A DNA stretch of 64,000 nt from Loxodes magnus (Eukaryota; Ciliophora; Karyorelictea; Loxodida; Loxodidae), in NCBI GenBank assembly GCA_946699065.1, contig CAMPDV010000232.1:310001-374000 (forward strand), read 5' to 3'. How positions within the stretch are numbered: the first letter of the stretch is position 1; each line of letters begins with the position of its first letter. Shown here in pieces: positions 26,159 through 39,149 of this stretch. The notes under the pieces are model-generated. The model had not been told where the DNA came from. It ran no database searches and saw only the letters and a program-made list of their open reading frames with translations. The translations under genes and the position numbers were made by a program.

Positions 26159-28763
26159 TTTATATTATTCGTTCTGCTTATTAAGTTTATTTTCCTTAAA
26201 TCTGTAGCACTAAAGATCTTAAGTCTATATTTTTCTAAGAGGAGTTTATGAGTTGATTCTATTCTTCTCTTGACTCAGTAGATTCGATAGTTAGTTAAGC
26301 TTGAATGGGGCAGTTAAAAGTTCCTCATGTAAAGTTTGACTTAAATTGGCTTTGATTAAATTGTATTTGAATCTGTTAAGAATGTTCTGTTAATTTATGG
26401 TTATGGGTCTATTAAGATATGAGTTTGGTAATAGTTAGCATAAGAGATTAAGGTATTTACTTCAGAATTAAAGTTGGTTTGGTAGTTTCTAATAATCTAA
26501 TTACAAATAGTTAGGCTGACTAATTGATGCTTTAGAGATGGTAATTTATGGGAAGCATTTTTAATATATAATGATGTAAAATAAAGGATGAAATAGCTTT
26601 GATAGAAATATGAAAGGAAAGATAAGTATAAGAATCCTATGTGTCTATCTACTTGCTTGGTATATATAAAGAGTAATTTGATGATTTATTTATGACTGTA
26701 AAGGTAATTAGTCTCATAAGAAAATAGTAGTATCATATAAGCATTCATTTAGGCTTTATACATATAATTTTAAAAGAAGTGAACATAAACTTAATTTCTA
26801 ACGATTATGAGCGTTCTTATATGTAAGAATTAAATAGTTTTAAAGTATGCTAGTTATATTTATTAGGAAATACTGATTTATTAGTTGCAGACATATTGGA
26901 GACTGTTTACTTTGAAAATAAATGTAAGAAATAGATATATTAGGCACTGTTAAGGTGATAGAATATTCAAAAATTACAGTATTAAAGACAATAAGACTAA
27001 AGACTCTGAGGTTTAATTAAATAGCTTTGGTTCTCTTATACTTATCAATTTGTATATCTTTAATAGTAAATGCTATTGTATTTACTGATAACTATATCAG
27101 ATATACATGAATAATAGTCCTATAATTTTGAACTAGATATTTAGTCTCAGTATCTTCTAAATATTATGCTGACTAAATTATTTAAAATTGATATAGCTAC
27201 TATATGGTTATTATGCTTACAATAGAATTTCTATTTAAATAACATCTTCATTATAAATGAGATACCCTAAATAAATGTAATTGATATCAAAAGTCTATAA
27301 GGCATTTTAGTTAAAAACTAAATCAAACAGCAATATATCAAAATACTACCTACTTAATCTCATTTACATGGGAATATACTCTATATGCTGTCTCTAGAAA
27401 ATACCTAGTAAGATTAAACCTACTAATAGTTCATCAAGAAGATAAGTAACCAAATTCAATTCTAGAAATACCTATCACAACCAACAGTAATGCAAAACTT
27501 ACTAATTCATACTTAATCAGATGCTTTAAAGCTAAATATTCAACATTTTTGCTTTTAGCTACAAAACCTATATGAGGCTCTTAGATTAGTTAATATAAAA
27601 CTATTCAAAAACAAACTACTATTAACTCAGATTAGGCACTTTAATATGGCTAAAGCATTAAGTAGAGTACAAATGTTTATTATATCCTAATATTGCTGTA
27701 ACTATCCAGCTTTATATAAGTAATATATTTAGGCATTAGGAAAATTATATTTCTAGAAGTCTTTAAATTGCTTAACTCTCTACTTTAATAACCTTCTACA
27801 TTAACTTTATGTACTAATTTAAGTTTATGAGACTAGCAGCATTAGTTGATATCCTTTCTATTTAAATTACTTTTATTATACATGCTAAAATAATTAATTC
27901 AATCTTAATTAAAGAGTCTTTGATTAAGACACTAATTCAAATCCTTTGTAAGCAAATTATTTTACTTTATAATCATAAGAATATTAAATACATAAGAGTT
28001 AAATTTAATCAGGTTTAGCCTATAAAATAAGTAAATCCTTTAAGCAAATACCACTATCCAAATTTATAAGCTTAAGATTGAGATTATCTAAAGTAACTAA
28101 GCAGTTTCATCTTTATAATATATAAATAATCAACCAAAACTAAAATTAATAAATATTAGAATATTATTCATTCATAAACCTTTCGAGATATGGTGCTCTA
28201 TAGAAGTTTAGTTTATCACTCTTAATAATGCTAAAATTGAACCTGCTTCTATCTGAAACTAGTAAGTGTAATTATTTAAGCTTATACCATACATTTGTAT
28301 CAAACTTACATAAATATAAAAAAGTAGATTCTAAAAGGCATAAAAAAAAACCTTAAGGGATACTTCTAGAAATATACTTTTAAATAGAAAGGAAGTTTAA
28401 TAGAATTGACTATAGAACTATCAAATTATTGATTATAGATATTACATAGGATTGTAGCATTTAGTCAATCATTAATAATCTTTACTTATAACTTAATAAT
28501 CAAATATAGACTCTATTAATATAATAATTATCTTATTTATAGCTCTAGATTATTAAAGCTGTTTAGATTCCCTTTAAGAATATTTCTTATTTATTAAGTA
28601 TAAACCTTTATTAAAGTTAAGGGATTTATAATGGTTTATACCTTTAACTATTATTAGTAGTAAGCTTATAATATGAATAATTAGATAGTTTATTATGCTT
28701 GAACATATCAATCAGGAGGATTATTAAATATAAAGAAAGAAGTTAAACTTTTTTATTTTAGCT
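26159..28763. other. AT-rich spacer (unit 3), diverging from about 27590
   Basis: Counterpart of 4159-6811. It is identical to units 1 and 2 up to about 27590, then carries frequent substitutions and small indels up to the four-TM gene. It includes direct repeat copy b at 28508-28696. No gene recognised. Confidence 0.5.
28508..28696 (+). repeat. Internal direct repeat, copy b (unit 3)
   Basis: Same element as 6554-6742, lying about 70 nt beyond the 3' end of the intact four-TM gene. Here it is closer to copy a at a few positions (for example TTTATAGCTCTAG) than copies b of units 1 and 2 are. Confidence 0.7.
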
Positions 28764-29582
28764 TCATTACTACTAAGGCCACTAAGCTCCAGTCTACTAA
28801 GTTTGCTATGCATAGTTTGGATTTTGAACTCCAGTTTATTAGACTTATGGATTAGGTTATACTTGGTATGGTACTTAATACTAAGTTCCCTGCTAGTAAC
28901 CTTACTAGTAGCCAGTTGGCTAGCTAATAATTAAGCCCTGCTAAATAAATTAAGGCTAAATTCCAGCTTATTAAACTCCTTGGTATTAGAAGTTTTATTG
29001 TTGTTGATAAGACACTTGAATCTACTAAGGAGTGTGCTATATTAGATAAGGAGTTGGTTACTCTAGCCTTATCTTTCTGCTAATCTAATAAAGCTAAATT
29101 TATATGAAAACTAATAAAAGCGAAGCCGCTAACGAAAAAACAGAAGCTATTATCACTCGTTAAGCTTCTCCTTTATCTACCCAAGAACAATCATAGCAAG
29201 GACCGTCATTTTTACAACAATCCCAATCATCACAATGAGTATCATTAAAGCACTCATCATAGTAATTTGATGAAGTTATAACTACAACTAGAGAAAAAAT
29301 GAACATATATAAAGTATAGCAGCACCAGTAAATTCTCCACACTAAAAACGACTAAGGATTAAGCTGTATATTTCTAAAAGTAATGCATGTGAATATTAGC
29401 ATGGTTATCATGGGAAAGGCATCAATAAATGGAGCAAAAACAAAAGCAGATGTAGCAAATAGAATAAAACTTGCGACACAGAGTCCCCATACTAGTAAAG
29501 AGGAAACAATAGTAAGAATGAGATTAATTTTATAGGACTCCTTGCATTCGCACATGCAGCATCTTTTAGTTTCTGATTACAT
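28764..29582 (-). CDS. Four-TM membrane protein with Cys-rich loop and Q/P/Y-rich tail (intact)
   Basis: 272 aa, ATG to TGA, about 30 TAA/TAG codons read as Gln. The N-terminus has a Cys cluster (CCMCEC, residues 8-13), a plausible palmitoylation site. Hydrophobic segments lie at about 18-45, 47-68, 85-104 and 142-162. Between the third and fourth is an acidic Cys-rich loop (six Cys at 111-132, including CCK and CYDC). The tail from about 165 is dense in Gln, Pro, Tyr and Gly and ends QTGAQWPQQQ. The four-span layout with a Cys-rich loop before the last span is tetraspanin-like, but I see no CCG signature, so no family is assigned. It is the only unbroken copy in the window. Confidence 0.8.
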
Positions 29583-30409
29583 TTTTTATTATTAATACTG
29601 TCTTTTTAACTTAAATAACCTTGCCTAAAACTTATTTCATAAAGGAAATTTAAGCAAAATAAATAAAAGTAAATATAGCTTTTAATTGATTTTGTCCATT
29701 TAAAGTGATTATTAGCTTTATCACACTCAATATCAGTTAAGTTTTAGTAAGCATTAGTAAGTGTTATTACAGTCATAGAAGGATTTAGCAATTGAAATTA
29801 AAGCTATAGCTTAGATAAAGAAATAAAGCTTAGAAATAAAAAATAATCTTCTAATGGTTATGTAATGCTAAATAAGTGGAAAAAGAGGCTTTTTAAATAC
29901 AATTAAACTAAATAAAGGAAAGATAGATAAAAGAGAAGGATGATTTATATCTTATAAAGGAATTATAAAATAATTAGCTAAATATATAAAAGCCAAACTT
30001 TAATAAAATAAAGAGATTCAAATATATAATTATTAATGCTAAAGCTATAAGATTTTTATTTTTATACTAAGGATTAAACTTAGAAACTTTTATTTTTTCA
30101 ATGAAATTATCTTTATTTTTATGATTTTGTAGAGTTAAGATTTTTAGTCTAATTATCAACAATCATTAAAAATTTAGAAAGAAGTAAAAATATTTTACTA
30201 AGGATGAGAAAGTTAGGAAGTCAGAAGCATCATTCAAATTATTTAAATTAAGATTAAGAAATCTATAGCATGCAAAGATAAATTAAGGAATCATTTTTGC
30301 TTGAGAACCTATATTTGATAAATTATTTCATAAGTATAATTAACTTTTACAATACCACTAAACTATTTTAATTTTGAAAATCTAACTTTAATAAAAATCC
30401 TAAATTTAG
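29583..30409. other. Upstream region of the intact four-TM gene, mostly specific to unit 3
   Basis: About 830 nt of AT-rich DNA, roughly 400 nt longer than in units 1 and 2. The unit 3-specific stretch is about 29850-30300. It should hold the promoter of the intact four-TM gene. No box-like motif was identified. Confidence 0.45.
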
Positions 30410-30562
30410 TCATAATTTACTTTTTACCTTCTCAAATGTTAATGAGCTTATTTCTTCCTTAATAGTAATATATCTATGACTTTGTTCATCAAAGTTTTCT
30501 TTTGAAGGTTTAAATTATGATTATTCTATCTCGCACTTTACACTCTTAACTTACTTAGGCAT
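30410..30562 (-). CDS. Small hypothetical ORF, 50 aa (unit 3)
   Basis: Same 50-aa reading frame as at 8018 and 19019. In unit 3 the sequence immediately after the TGA differs strongly from the other units while the ORF itself does not. This fits either selection on the ORF or a gene-conversion edge here. Confidence 0.4.
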
Positions 30563-31804
30563 TTTGATTAGTAATGTTTTCCATTTTGAATAATATTATA
30601 AAATAAATTTGGTAGAAATAAAATAGAAGAGTTAGTTGATAGCCTTTTATATGGACTTATAAAATCACACATTGATCCTTAAGATAAAAGTAGCTACTTT
30701 AAAATAGTTTCTTACTATTTAATACTTGATATTCTTTACTCTAGTATTAATATCTTTATATATTTAAATCATTTAGATTGTTAGATTAACTAGTGCTTAA
30801 AACTTAAGACATTTAACTAAATACTTGTAAACAACTGATCGGAGGGATGAGAAGTATTATATTTACTTAATTTCTACTAAATTATTAATTAAGCTACTGA
30901 AAACAAGCAAATTATCAAGCATAGATAAGAAGATAGATAGAGCTTATAAAAATGGACATAGCTTAACTACCTATTGTTCTATACTGGATCTTAAGCTTTA
31001 GAAAGAAGAAACATTATTTGCTTATATATTCAACTAAAGTTAGTAGAAACTGTCTATCTAAAGCATATCTTAGTGGATACATTTATTAGAATACAATTAG
31101 GGATATTTAATATTTGTATAACTTATAATGAGGTATGATTAATAGTATATATCTCTATCTAATATTTAAATGTTATGTCCTTAGTAAATATAAAGAAAGT
31201 TCAGTTTTGGTAGGATCCAATTTCTTATATATCTCAATATTATTTTATAAGAATAATTTTTTCTAGGAGAGTAGGATTACATTTAAAAGTTTCAAAAATA
31301 AGAAATGGTGTTGAAAGATTTCAGGTTATGGTTAATAGAGTATACTAAGCAGTATTAATAACTTTTTAGTTCATATATTTTAATGAAGCATAATCATTAG
31401 ATATAAAGTTTAACTCATATAATATATGAAAGATGCTAAGCTAAAGTTTGCTGTATAATTTAGTTAAAATATTAGATTATAGAAAGTTATCAAGTCTATT
31501 TTACCTTAAAAAACTCTAAGAAAAAGCATAAGTGGCTGTATAGTATCACCGATATATAAAATCGTATATAAATGACTAGTAAGAAGTGAGAGTATAAATT
31601 AGAGTTTACTTCAAACTAAAGCAAAAAGTTAGCAGCATAACTGTAAGATTAACAATAGATGTGAAATACTAATTAGCATACTGACACTTGTAATGATTTA
31701 AATCTTATCTTAAGTAATTTTTCTATTTTCCTTCATTTTTTATATTATCTAAAGCCAATGAAGTTCTAGAGTATTAAAGAAATACTAAAGTTATATAATA
31801 AATC
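30563..31804. other. AT-rich spacer (unit 3)
   Basis: Counterpart of 8171-9412, identical again to units 1 and 2 at the positions I compared. Nothing recognisable. Confidence 0.5.
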
Positions 31805-31871
31805 GGCTGCTTGGTCTAGCGGTATGATTCTCGCTTCGGGTGCGAGAGGTCACGGATTGCCGTAGCAGCCC
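31805..31871 (+). tRNA. tRNA-Pro(CGG)-like gene with shortened T arm (unit 3)
   Basis: Identical to the copies at 9413 and 20414. The T arm is the same shortened ACGG-ATTG-CCGT form. Confidence 0.75.
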
Positions 31872-32870
31872 TTATTTGTTTTTTGAATTTAGGTAATGAA
31901 GCAAAAGGTATTCTTAATAACTATGACTAGTTTTTAGTTGATTGGTAACATGTTTGCTTAATAATTTTTTGGATATTTAAGGAAGTAATTGGAAATACAT
32001 GATACTATCTAGAGTTATTGGTCTAAATATATATTATAATTATAAAGATTTTGAATGAATGTTGCCCTAGATAGGTTATGTAGAAATAGCTTCTGGCTTA
32101 TAATATTTATGCTGCTTAATAATTGCAGAAGGTACATTATATCTTTGCCTAGCTTACTTATTAAAGTATATTGGATTTAGAGAAATATCTTTGCTTAAAG
32201 TATTTTAGTAATATCTTAGCTTGCTATACTAAGAAGTTAATAGCAATAAATATAACTAAAGAATCTCCTAATTTAGTTTATTACTATCTCTCTTTTATCA
32301 GCTTAAGTAATTACACTTCAATCTCAGCTAGGATCAGCTTTATTCATCTTATGATATTTCATACTCTATAGAGTTATATTTATTGTCATAAAGTTATTAT
32401 GTTAATGGCAGTTAGTTTAATAGTAAAATAATGGCACTCAACCAAGATAGCCTTATAATAATCTGACTTGCCTTAATCTGCTTGTCATTAGTATGCTTAT
32501 AATATATAGTACTTCTTGCTACTAGCATTAAAAAATGTAAGGAGAATTTTAATTAAATGCTTGATAAAGACTAGATGATTTACAGGATGCTATAGCAGCT
32601 CTTTATTATTCATCAGCCTTCGTTTATTTCTTATAATAATATAGCTTAAATATCCATACTCACTTATAGAAGATCATTATATTAAAGCTACTAAGTTGTA
32701 TATGTTGTGCTTATAAAGGTATAATCATAAATAGGTTCTTGCATTTTATCTAGGATTTTAAAAGTCAAATAATCGTGAAAAGTTTTAAATCAAGCTTTTC
32801 ACAACTTAATTATGATTGGCTGATTCATTTTTAAATATGGAACTTTACCTTCATTTAATAATTAACCACC
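31872..32870. other. Upstream region of EF1A (unit 3)
   Basis: Counterpart of 9480-10478; probable promoter region. No certain gene. Confidence 0.4.
32775..32802 (+). promoter_or_regulatory. Perfect 8-bp inverted repeat upstream of EF1A (unit 3)
   Basis: Same GTGAAAAG/CTTTTCAC stem as in the other units. Confidence 0.35.
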
Positions 32871-34220
<1,350 letters not shown>

Positions 34221-35297
34221 GTAAAAGCATCTAAATTTTTAATTTTAATGATTATAATTAAAGATCTTCCTTTATAATAGCTAGGAAGACATGTTATTTA
34301 TATGTAGCTGATTAATATTATTGAAAGTCAATAATTGTTTACTGGTAAAATCTTGGATACAATGAAATTAAGCTTCTGCTAAATTTAAGTTTAACTCTCT
34401 AAACTTTTCTTTCACTGTAAATTAAAGCTTGATATAAGGTGTCAGACGAAAGATAATACCAATATATTGTATATAATTATATTTAAAGTTTTTTTTAATA
34501 AGGTAATATAGTTATTAGAGCAGAAGTTTAGAATAATGTATTAACTAATAATTTACAAGCTTTAAATTTTAGAGCTAACTTATAAACATATATCTCTATA
34601 TTAAACTGATTATCATATGAAGGCTTATATATGATGGAAGATAAATAATATACGAACATAATATAAGCTTTGCTATCTCAAATTTTAAGGAGTATAATGT
34701 GATAGTGCTTTTGTATCCTTTTATTTTAATAGACTAGAATTAAAGTCTTTAGATAGAAATATATTAGTTCTTAATTAATTTTTACTTTAAGAGACTCTTA
34801 AACTAGCATTCTTTCAAGCTAGATGACTTATATTAAGTGTTAAAATGGTTCTAAGTCATTTAATTTAATCTTTGGATTTCATTTAATGAACTAAACAAGC
34901 AATATAATAATAAGAGTCATAATTAGGTATAATACCATTTAACTATCAACTTTTACTTAATTCTCACAATCATATTTCAAAACATCTCTATATTGCTTAA
35001 ATCTGCTACTTTACTATACCTTTTTACATAACCAAGTCCAATACTTTTAATTTAGATGCAAAACTGATTATTAAGGGTTTTTCTACTTTATCAAGTATTT
35101 CAATTTGAAGAGATTGGACTAGCTTTTTTAACCGGTTGAATGATAAATAGGTATTATTATCAAAAGGGAGTTTACTTTTTGGCTTCTATTTAGAGCTTTA
35201 ACGTAAGTATAACCTATACTTCCTATTTTTTGCTGTATTAAATAATGCAAACATTGAGCTTAAGAAAATCTGATTACCTTTAATTCAAGTTTATAAA
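34221..35297. other. EF1A 3' flank and right edge of the tandem array
   Basis: Repeat sequence runs to 35049 (last shared bases ...CCAATACTTTTA), then single-copy DNA begins. I see no mobile-element end, microsatellite or duplication exactly at the edge. No gene recognised. Confidence 0.6.
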
Positions 35298-35561
35298 ATG
35301 AGAAGTCAAGAAGAATATCTAAATATGAAGGTAAGAAGAGTTCATAGCTAACTCTTTAATATGATTAGCCAAAAATCTCATTTGAAAACAATAGTAAAAA
35401 TGGTTGTTTCATAAGAAGTTAATTAAGCAAGATAATTAGTTGCTAGATACAAAGCATTTTATCCATTTATACTAAAAGTAAACTACCAAGTTAGAAATAA
35501 ATTAAAACCACCACAATTAAACTTCTAGCTTTTAATAAACCTTTGCAAGAAGAATGATTGA
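35298..35561 (+). CDS. Possible small ORF, 87 aa
   Basis: ATG followed by MRSQEEYLNMKVRRVHSQLF; basic, with TAA/TAG as Gln in plausible places (SQEVNQARQLVARY). The frame meets TGA at 35559. The stretch is less AT-biased than the region after it, but no motif or homologue supports it, and a frame of this length is easy to obtain in this code. It lies 250 nt beyond the array edge. Confidence 0.25.
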
Positions 35562-36373
35562 AGAAAATAAAAGTTTTATTATAAGAAGGTTTGTGCATTA
35601 ATCATATTTATGCAATTATTTAAAAGTACTAAAATGTAGAAACTTTTATATCTATTATTATTATTAATTATACCTTACTATATTTATACAAATATTAAAT
35701 ATCTCTAATTGTATTCTATTTAGTAAGATATGTTTAAGACAGTCAGTTTCTATTAACTCAAGTTTAACATATAAGCAAATATTCTTTCTATTTCCACTGA
35801 TTTGCTAACTTAAAATAAAACTTATAGGTTTATATTAATTATAGTATAAATTAAAGTTAAAGAGATTTTATTTTAATGAAATAATTGTAAAATTAATAAA
35901 ATAATAAAATATGTTAAATAGATATTATTTAAAGCTTATAGCTAAGCAGTTTATTAAGCTCTTATTTATATTTAATGGATTTATTTTTTACATTTAATTA
36001 TTTTAATTTTATTCTTATCTTAAAAATGAACGAAAATTTTATAATTTTTAATAACTATATTTTATTAATATTTCCATATAATAATAATAGCAATATCGAA
36101 TTATAGTGATACCACCTTTAATAAGATTTATCAGTGGGTAAATACTCAAAGTAATTAAAAATAATTTCCTTTAAATAATACTTCAACAGTTTTCCTCAGT
36201 TTTGTACTATATTCTGTCAACTCTATTTATACTATTTACGCCTTTTTTAATTTAGGTATTTAACTGAAATCGGATTAGTTACGAATATTTATTAATACTG
36301 ATGTATTTAGATTTCTCCAAACATAGTAAGTAAATCTTTTCAATTAAGCATTTTAAATATTTATATATTATCC
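35562..36373. other. AT-rich intergenic DNA
   Basis: Very AT-rich with homopolymer and TAT-type runs. No gene, RNA or repeat recognised. Confidence 0.5.
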
Positions 36374-36703
36374 TCAGAAGTAATAAGCAGTTTACAATTA
36401 ATTATATACTTTAAAAATTTCTCTTTCGAGGGATTGGATACTCCTTTCCAGCTAGACAACCCATGGCACTCTCTTTATACACATAGCGCAGATATCCTGT
36501 TGCTTAATTTAAAAAACTTTGATCAGGGGATTTCATAACTACGAACCAACAGACTTCAATCCTCTAACAAGAGTGGATAATCGTAAAAAATTGTTCACTT
36601 GCTGAGATTGACTCTAACCAAGAATCTTATAGGCAGATAGGAACATGCATTTATCCATAAAATTAGAAGGTTTAATAGGAGAATTAACCTCAGCTTCCGC
36701 CAT
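36374..36703 (-). CDS. Hypothetical protein, 109 aa
   Basis: ATG to TGA, 109 aa, starting MAEAEVNSPIKPSNFMDKCM. It stands out because the base composition is clearly GC-richer than both flanks and the amino acid mix is balanced. One internal TGA reads as Trp (SQLWNPL, residue 57), another Trp is TGG (VPWVV), and several TAG/TAA read as Gln. There is a CxxC (CAMC, residues 72-75) but no further pattern. No signal peptide or membrane span is evident. The stop may be the TGA after NQLQTAYYF, though TGA is ambiguous here. No neighbour suggests a role. Confidence 0.55.
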
Positions 36704-37413
36704 CTTTTTAATTATTCTATTTTTAAATTATTTGTGCATGCTTTTATTATAACTATACATATCTTATAAAAAATTTTAAATTACATAGAAAACTTTTAAT
36801 TCTAATATTATTTAATAATAAATAAGAGAAAAAAGATATTAAACTTGAAGAAAAATGAAATTTCTTCAATAAATCTGTTAAAGCATTGCCATATTTCTTA
36901 TTTCTAGATGAGTTTACCAAAAAATAAGTCTTTTTGTGATTTAACTTTAGCAACCATTTTTTGCATCTATGCTTTTTGGAGTTACAATATTTTGATATTA
37001 ACTGTAATATTTTTGCTCTTAAATTCTTGCACAACTTTAATTGATCTCTTATAAAATTTATTTTTTGCTTTACAAATCTGTTTTCTAAATTATTAATAAA
37101 CTATAATATCACCTTATCTCGTTTTATCTTATAAAAGTATTACTTTTAAGAGTTAAATTTTTATCTTCAAATAATCTAGTAACTTTCAGCTTATATCAGA
37201 TATTATGAAAACATAAGGTTACAATCTTTAAAAAATAATAGATATTTTTAATTATAAAATGAATATAAAAGAATTTTAATTTCTTGATAAGATCTTTAGA
37301 TTTAAATAAGTGTTTAGTCTTTTAAAATTTATATTAAATAAACCTTTTAATATTATTATGCTTATGAATATTTAGTACCTTAAATAAAAAATACTTTTTT
37401 GTATATAGAAAAA
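36704..37413. other. AT-rich intergenic DNA
   Basis: A minus-strand frame at 36753-37034 has 93 codons without standard stops but begins at TTG, not ATG, and is rich in Lys, Asn and Phe. I do not call it a gene. Confidence 0.4.
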
Positions 37414-38160
37414 ATGGAAAAATTCTTGTAAAAAACCTCTTTTCAAAAAGATTCATCTTACGAGCAATAAAATATATTTTAAGTACTCCAATTGCTGTAA
37501 TAAGAAAATTTCAACCTCCTAAGAACAGTTCAAGAACTAGAAAGAAAAATAGAGCACCTGATGTACAATTAATAAGAATAAATGAAAAATGAAAATAAAT
37601 AGACAGGAAATAACAAAATAGAAGAGCTAGAGAAAAAATTCTACTAATTCGCAGAACTAACTGAAAGCATATTTTTGCAAAATATACAGGGGAATGATTC
37701 TATGGATGTGGAGAAACAGCCTGCAATAAAAGATATTCCCTATAGGAAAATACTGCGATGCTGATACTGCAAGAGACCAGGACACAAAGTTAGAAACTGC
37801 TTCTAATTCCAATAAAAACAGAAAGCGGAAAATTTAAAGCAATGAAGAACCATAAGTAAACTATATTGCACTGCGAAGGAAGAATTTATAGAAGGAAGAT
37901 GTACACAGGGCATGAAATTCTAGAAGACGTGATTATAGCAGGACAAAGAAGAAATGAACAAATGCTTGGAATGAAGATTGATTGAAACAAGATTACGAAA
38001 ATAAAAAAGGGAGAACACAGCACAGATAGATATGTGCTTCAAGAAGAAGACCCAGAAGAAGACTGGAAATGGAAATTTTAGCAAAACTATTAAACTTTAA
38101 AAAGTGACGAACCTTATTGATAGGTGGGATCACTATAATTAATTATTATTATTATATTAA
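37414..38160 (+). mobile_element. ORF-bearing zinc-knuckle retroposon with terminal stem-loop and TTA tail
   Basis: One uninterrupted frame from ATG (MEKFLQKTSFQKDSSYEQ) through a coiled coil (about residues 25-90), the PMEIE-like box (SMDVEK) and a CCHC knuckle (CWYCKRPGHKVRNC, Trp as TGA), then a basic Lys/Arg tail with further TGA at Trp-like sites. The frame runs past the probable end into the tail, so the C-terminus is uncertain. The 3' end has AAAGTGACGAACC...GGTGGGATCACTATAAT, a stem-loop built like those of SINE-A and SINE-B, then a TTA run. No reverse transcriptase is present. The protein resembles a non-LTR ORF1 or a gag-like nucleic-acid-binding protein. It looks whole. Confidence 0.65.
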
Positions 38161-39149
38161 ATCAATCATTTATTAAAGGAATGATTAATTAAAATTATAA
38201 TTTAAGTGTCTAATAATTTAGAATAAAGCAAAATAGCTCATTGTTAAGGTTATTTAAGAATTTGTGTATTATTCTCTTTATCGGCTTAGTAAAAAACTTT
38301 GCTTTTTATAATGCTATATATGTTTTCTTTTTAAATTGTACGAAATATTTCCCATTTCTTATAGATATAATTCTAATAATTATTAACTTATAGTCTTTAA
38401 ATTATTTTGATTAATACAAAAGATTGAAGCTTTTCTTTTATCATTTTTTGATATAATGAAAACTATATTGATTTCATAATTATTTACACTTTTATTTGTT
38501 AATTAGCCTTATTTAATATTAGAATATAATTTTACTCTTATTTTAGATGGAAGTATAAAGATACTTTACAAGAAAGTGTAGATTTTTAAAATTTTGCATA
38601 TTCTAAATATTTAAATAGTTTACAAGCAAATTTTTTTATATGATAGATAATCAATCCTTTGTTTTCAAAAGATTCCAACTTTAATAAAATAACTTCATTC
38701 GAAATTCAAATTTTAAGATTAAATAAATAAAATCAATTTTCTAAATACACAGTAGATATATTCATGTTGCTTACAATCCGAAAGCTAATCTTTAAAGCTA
38801 TTCCTTTTAATATTACAAAATTTAAAAAATTTTGAAGAGAAAAAATACTTAATATAACAATTTTTTCTTAAAATTTATTTTTCTCTTCTAAATTAACATC
38901 TTTGCGCAAACTAAAAAATCAGAAAAATTACTCATAGTAAGCTCCTTTCAAAACACTTTTACTCATCTTTTTAAATTTTTTTTATGTTTTTCTTATTATT
39001 ATAATAAAGCAGTTTTTTTAAATTTGATTAATAAGTTTTTATTTGTACATTTTATATATTTAGGGTTAGATATATTATTTAGATTATTTTTTAATTACTT
39101 TTCTTAGATTCTTTGTAGATTTGCCTAAAATTTATTATTACAGATTCAT
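38161..39149. other. AT-rich intergenic DNA
   Basis: About 1 kb of very AT-rich sequence. No coding frame, RNA or repeat recognised. Confidence 0.5.
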
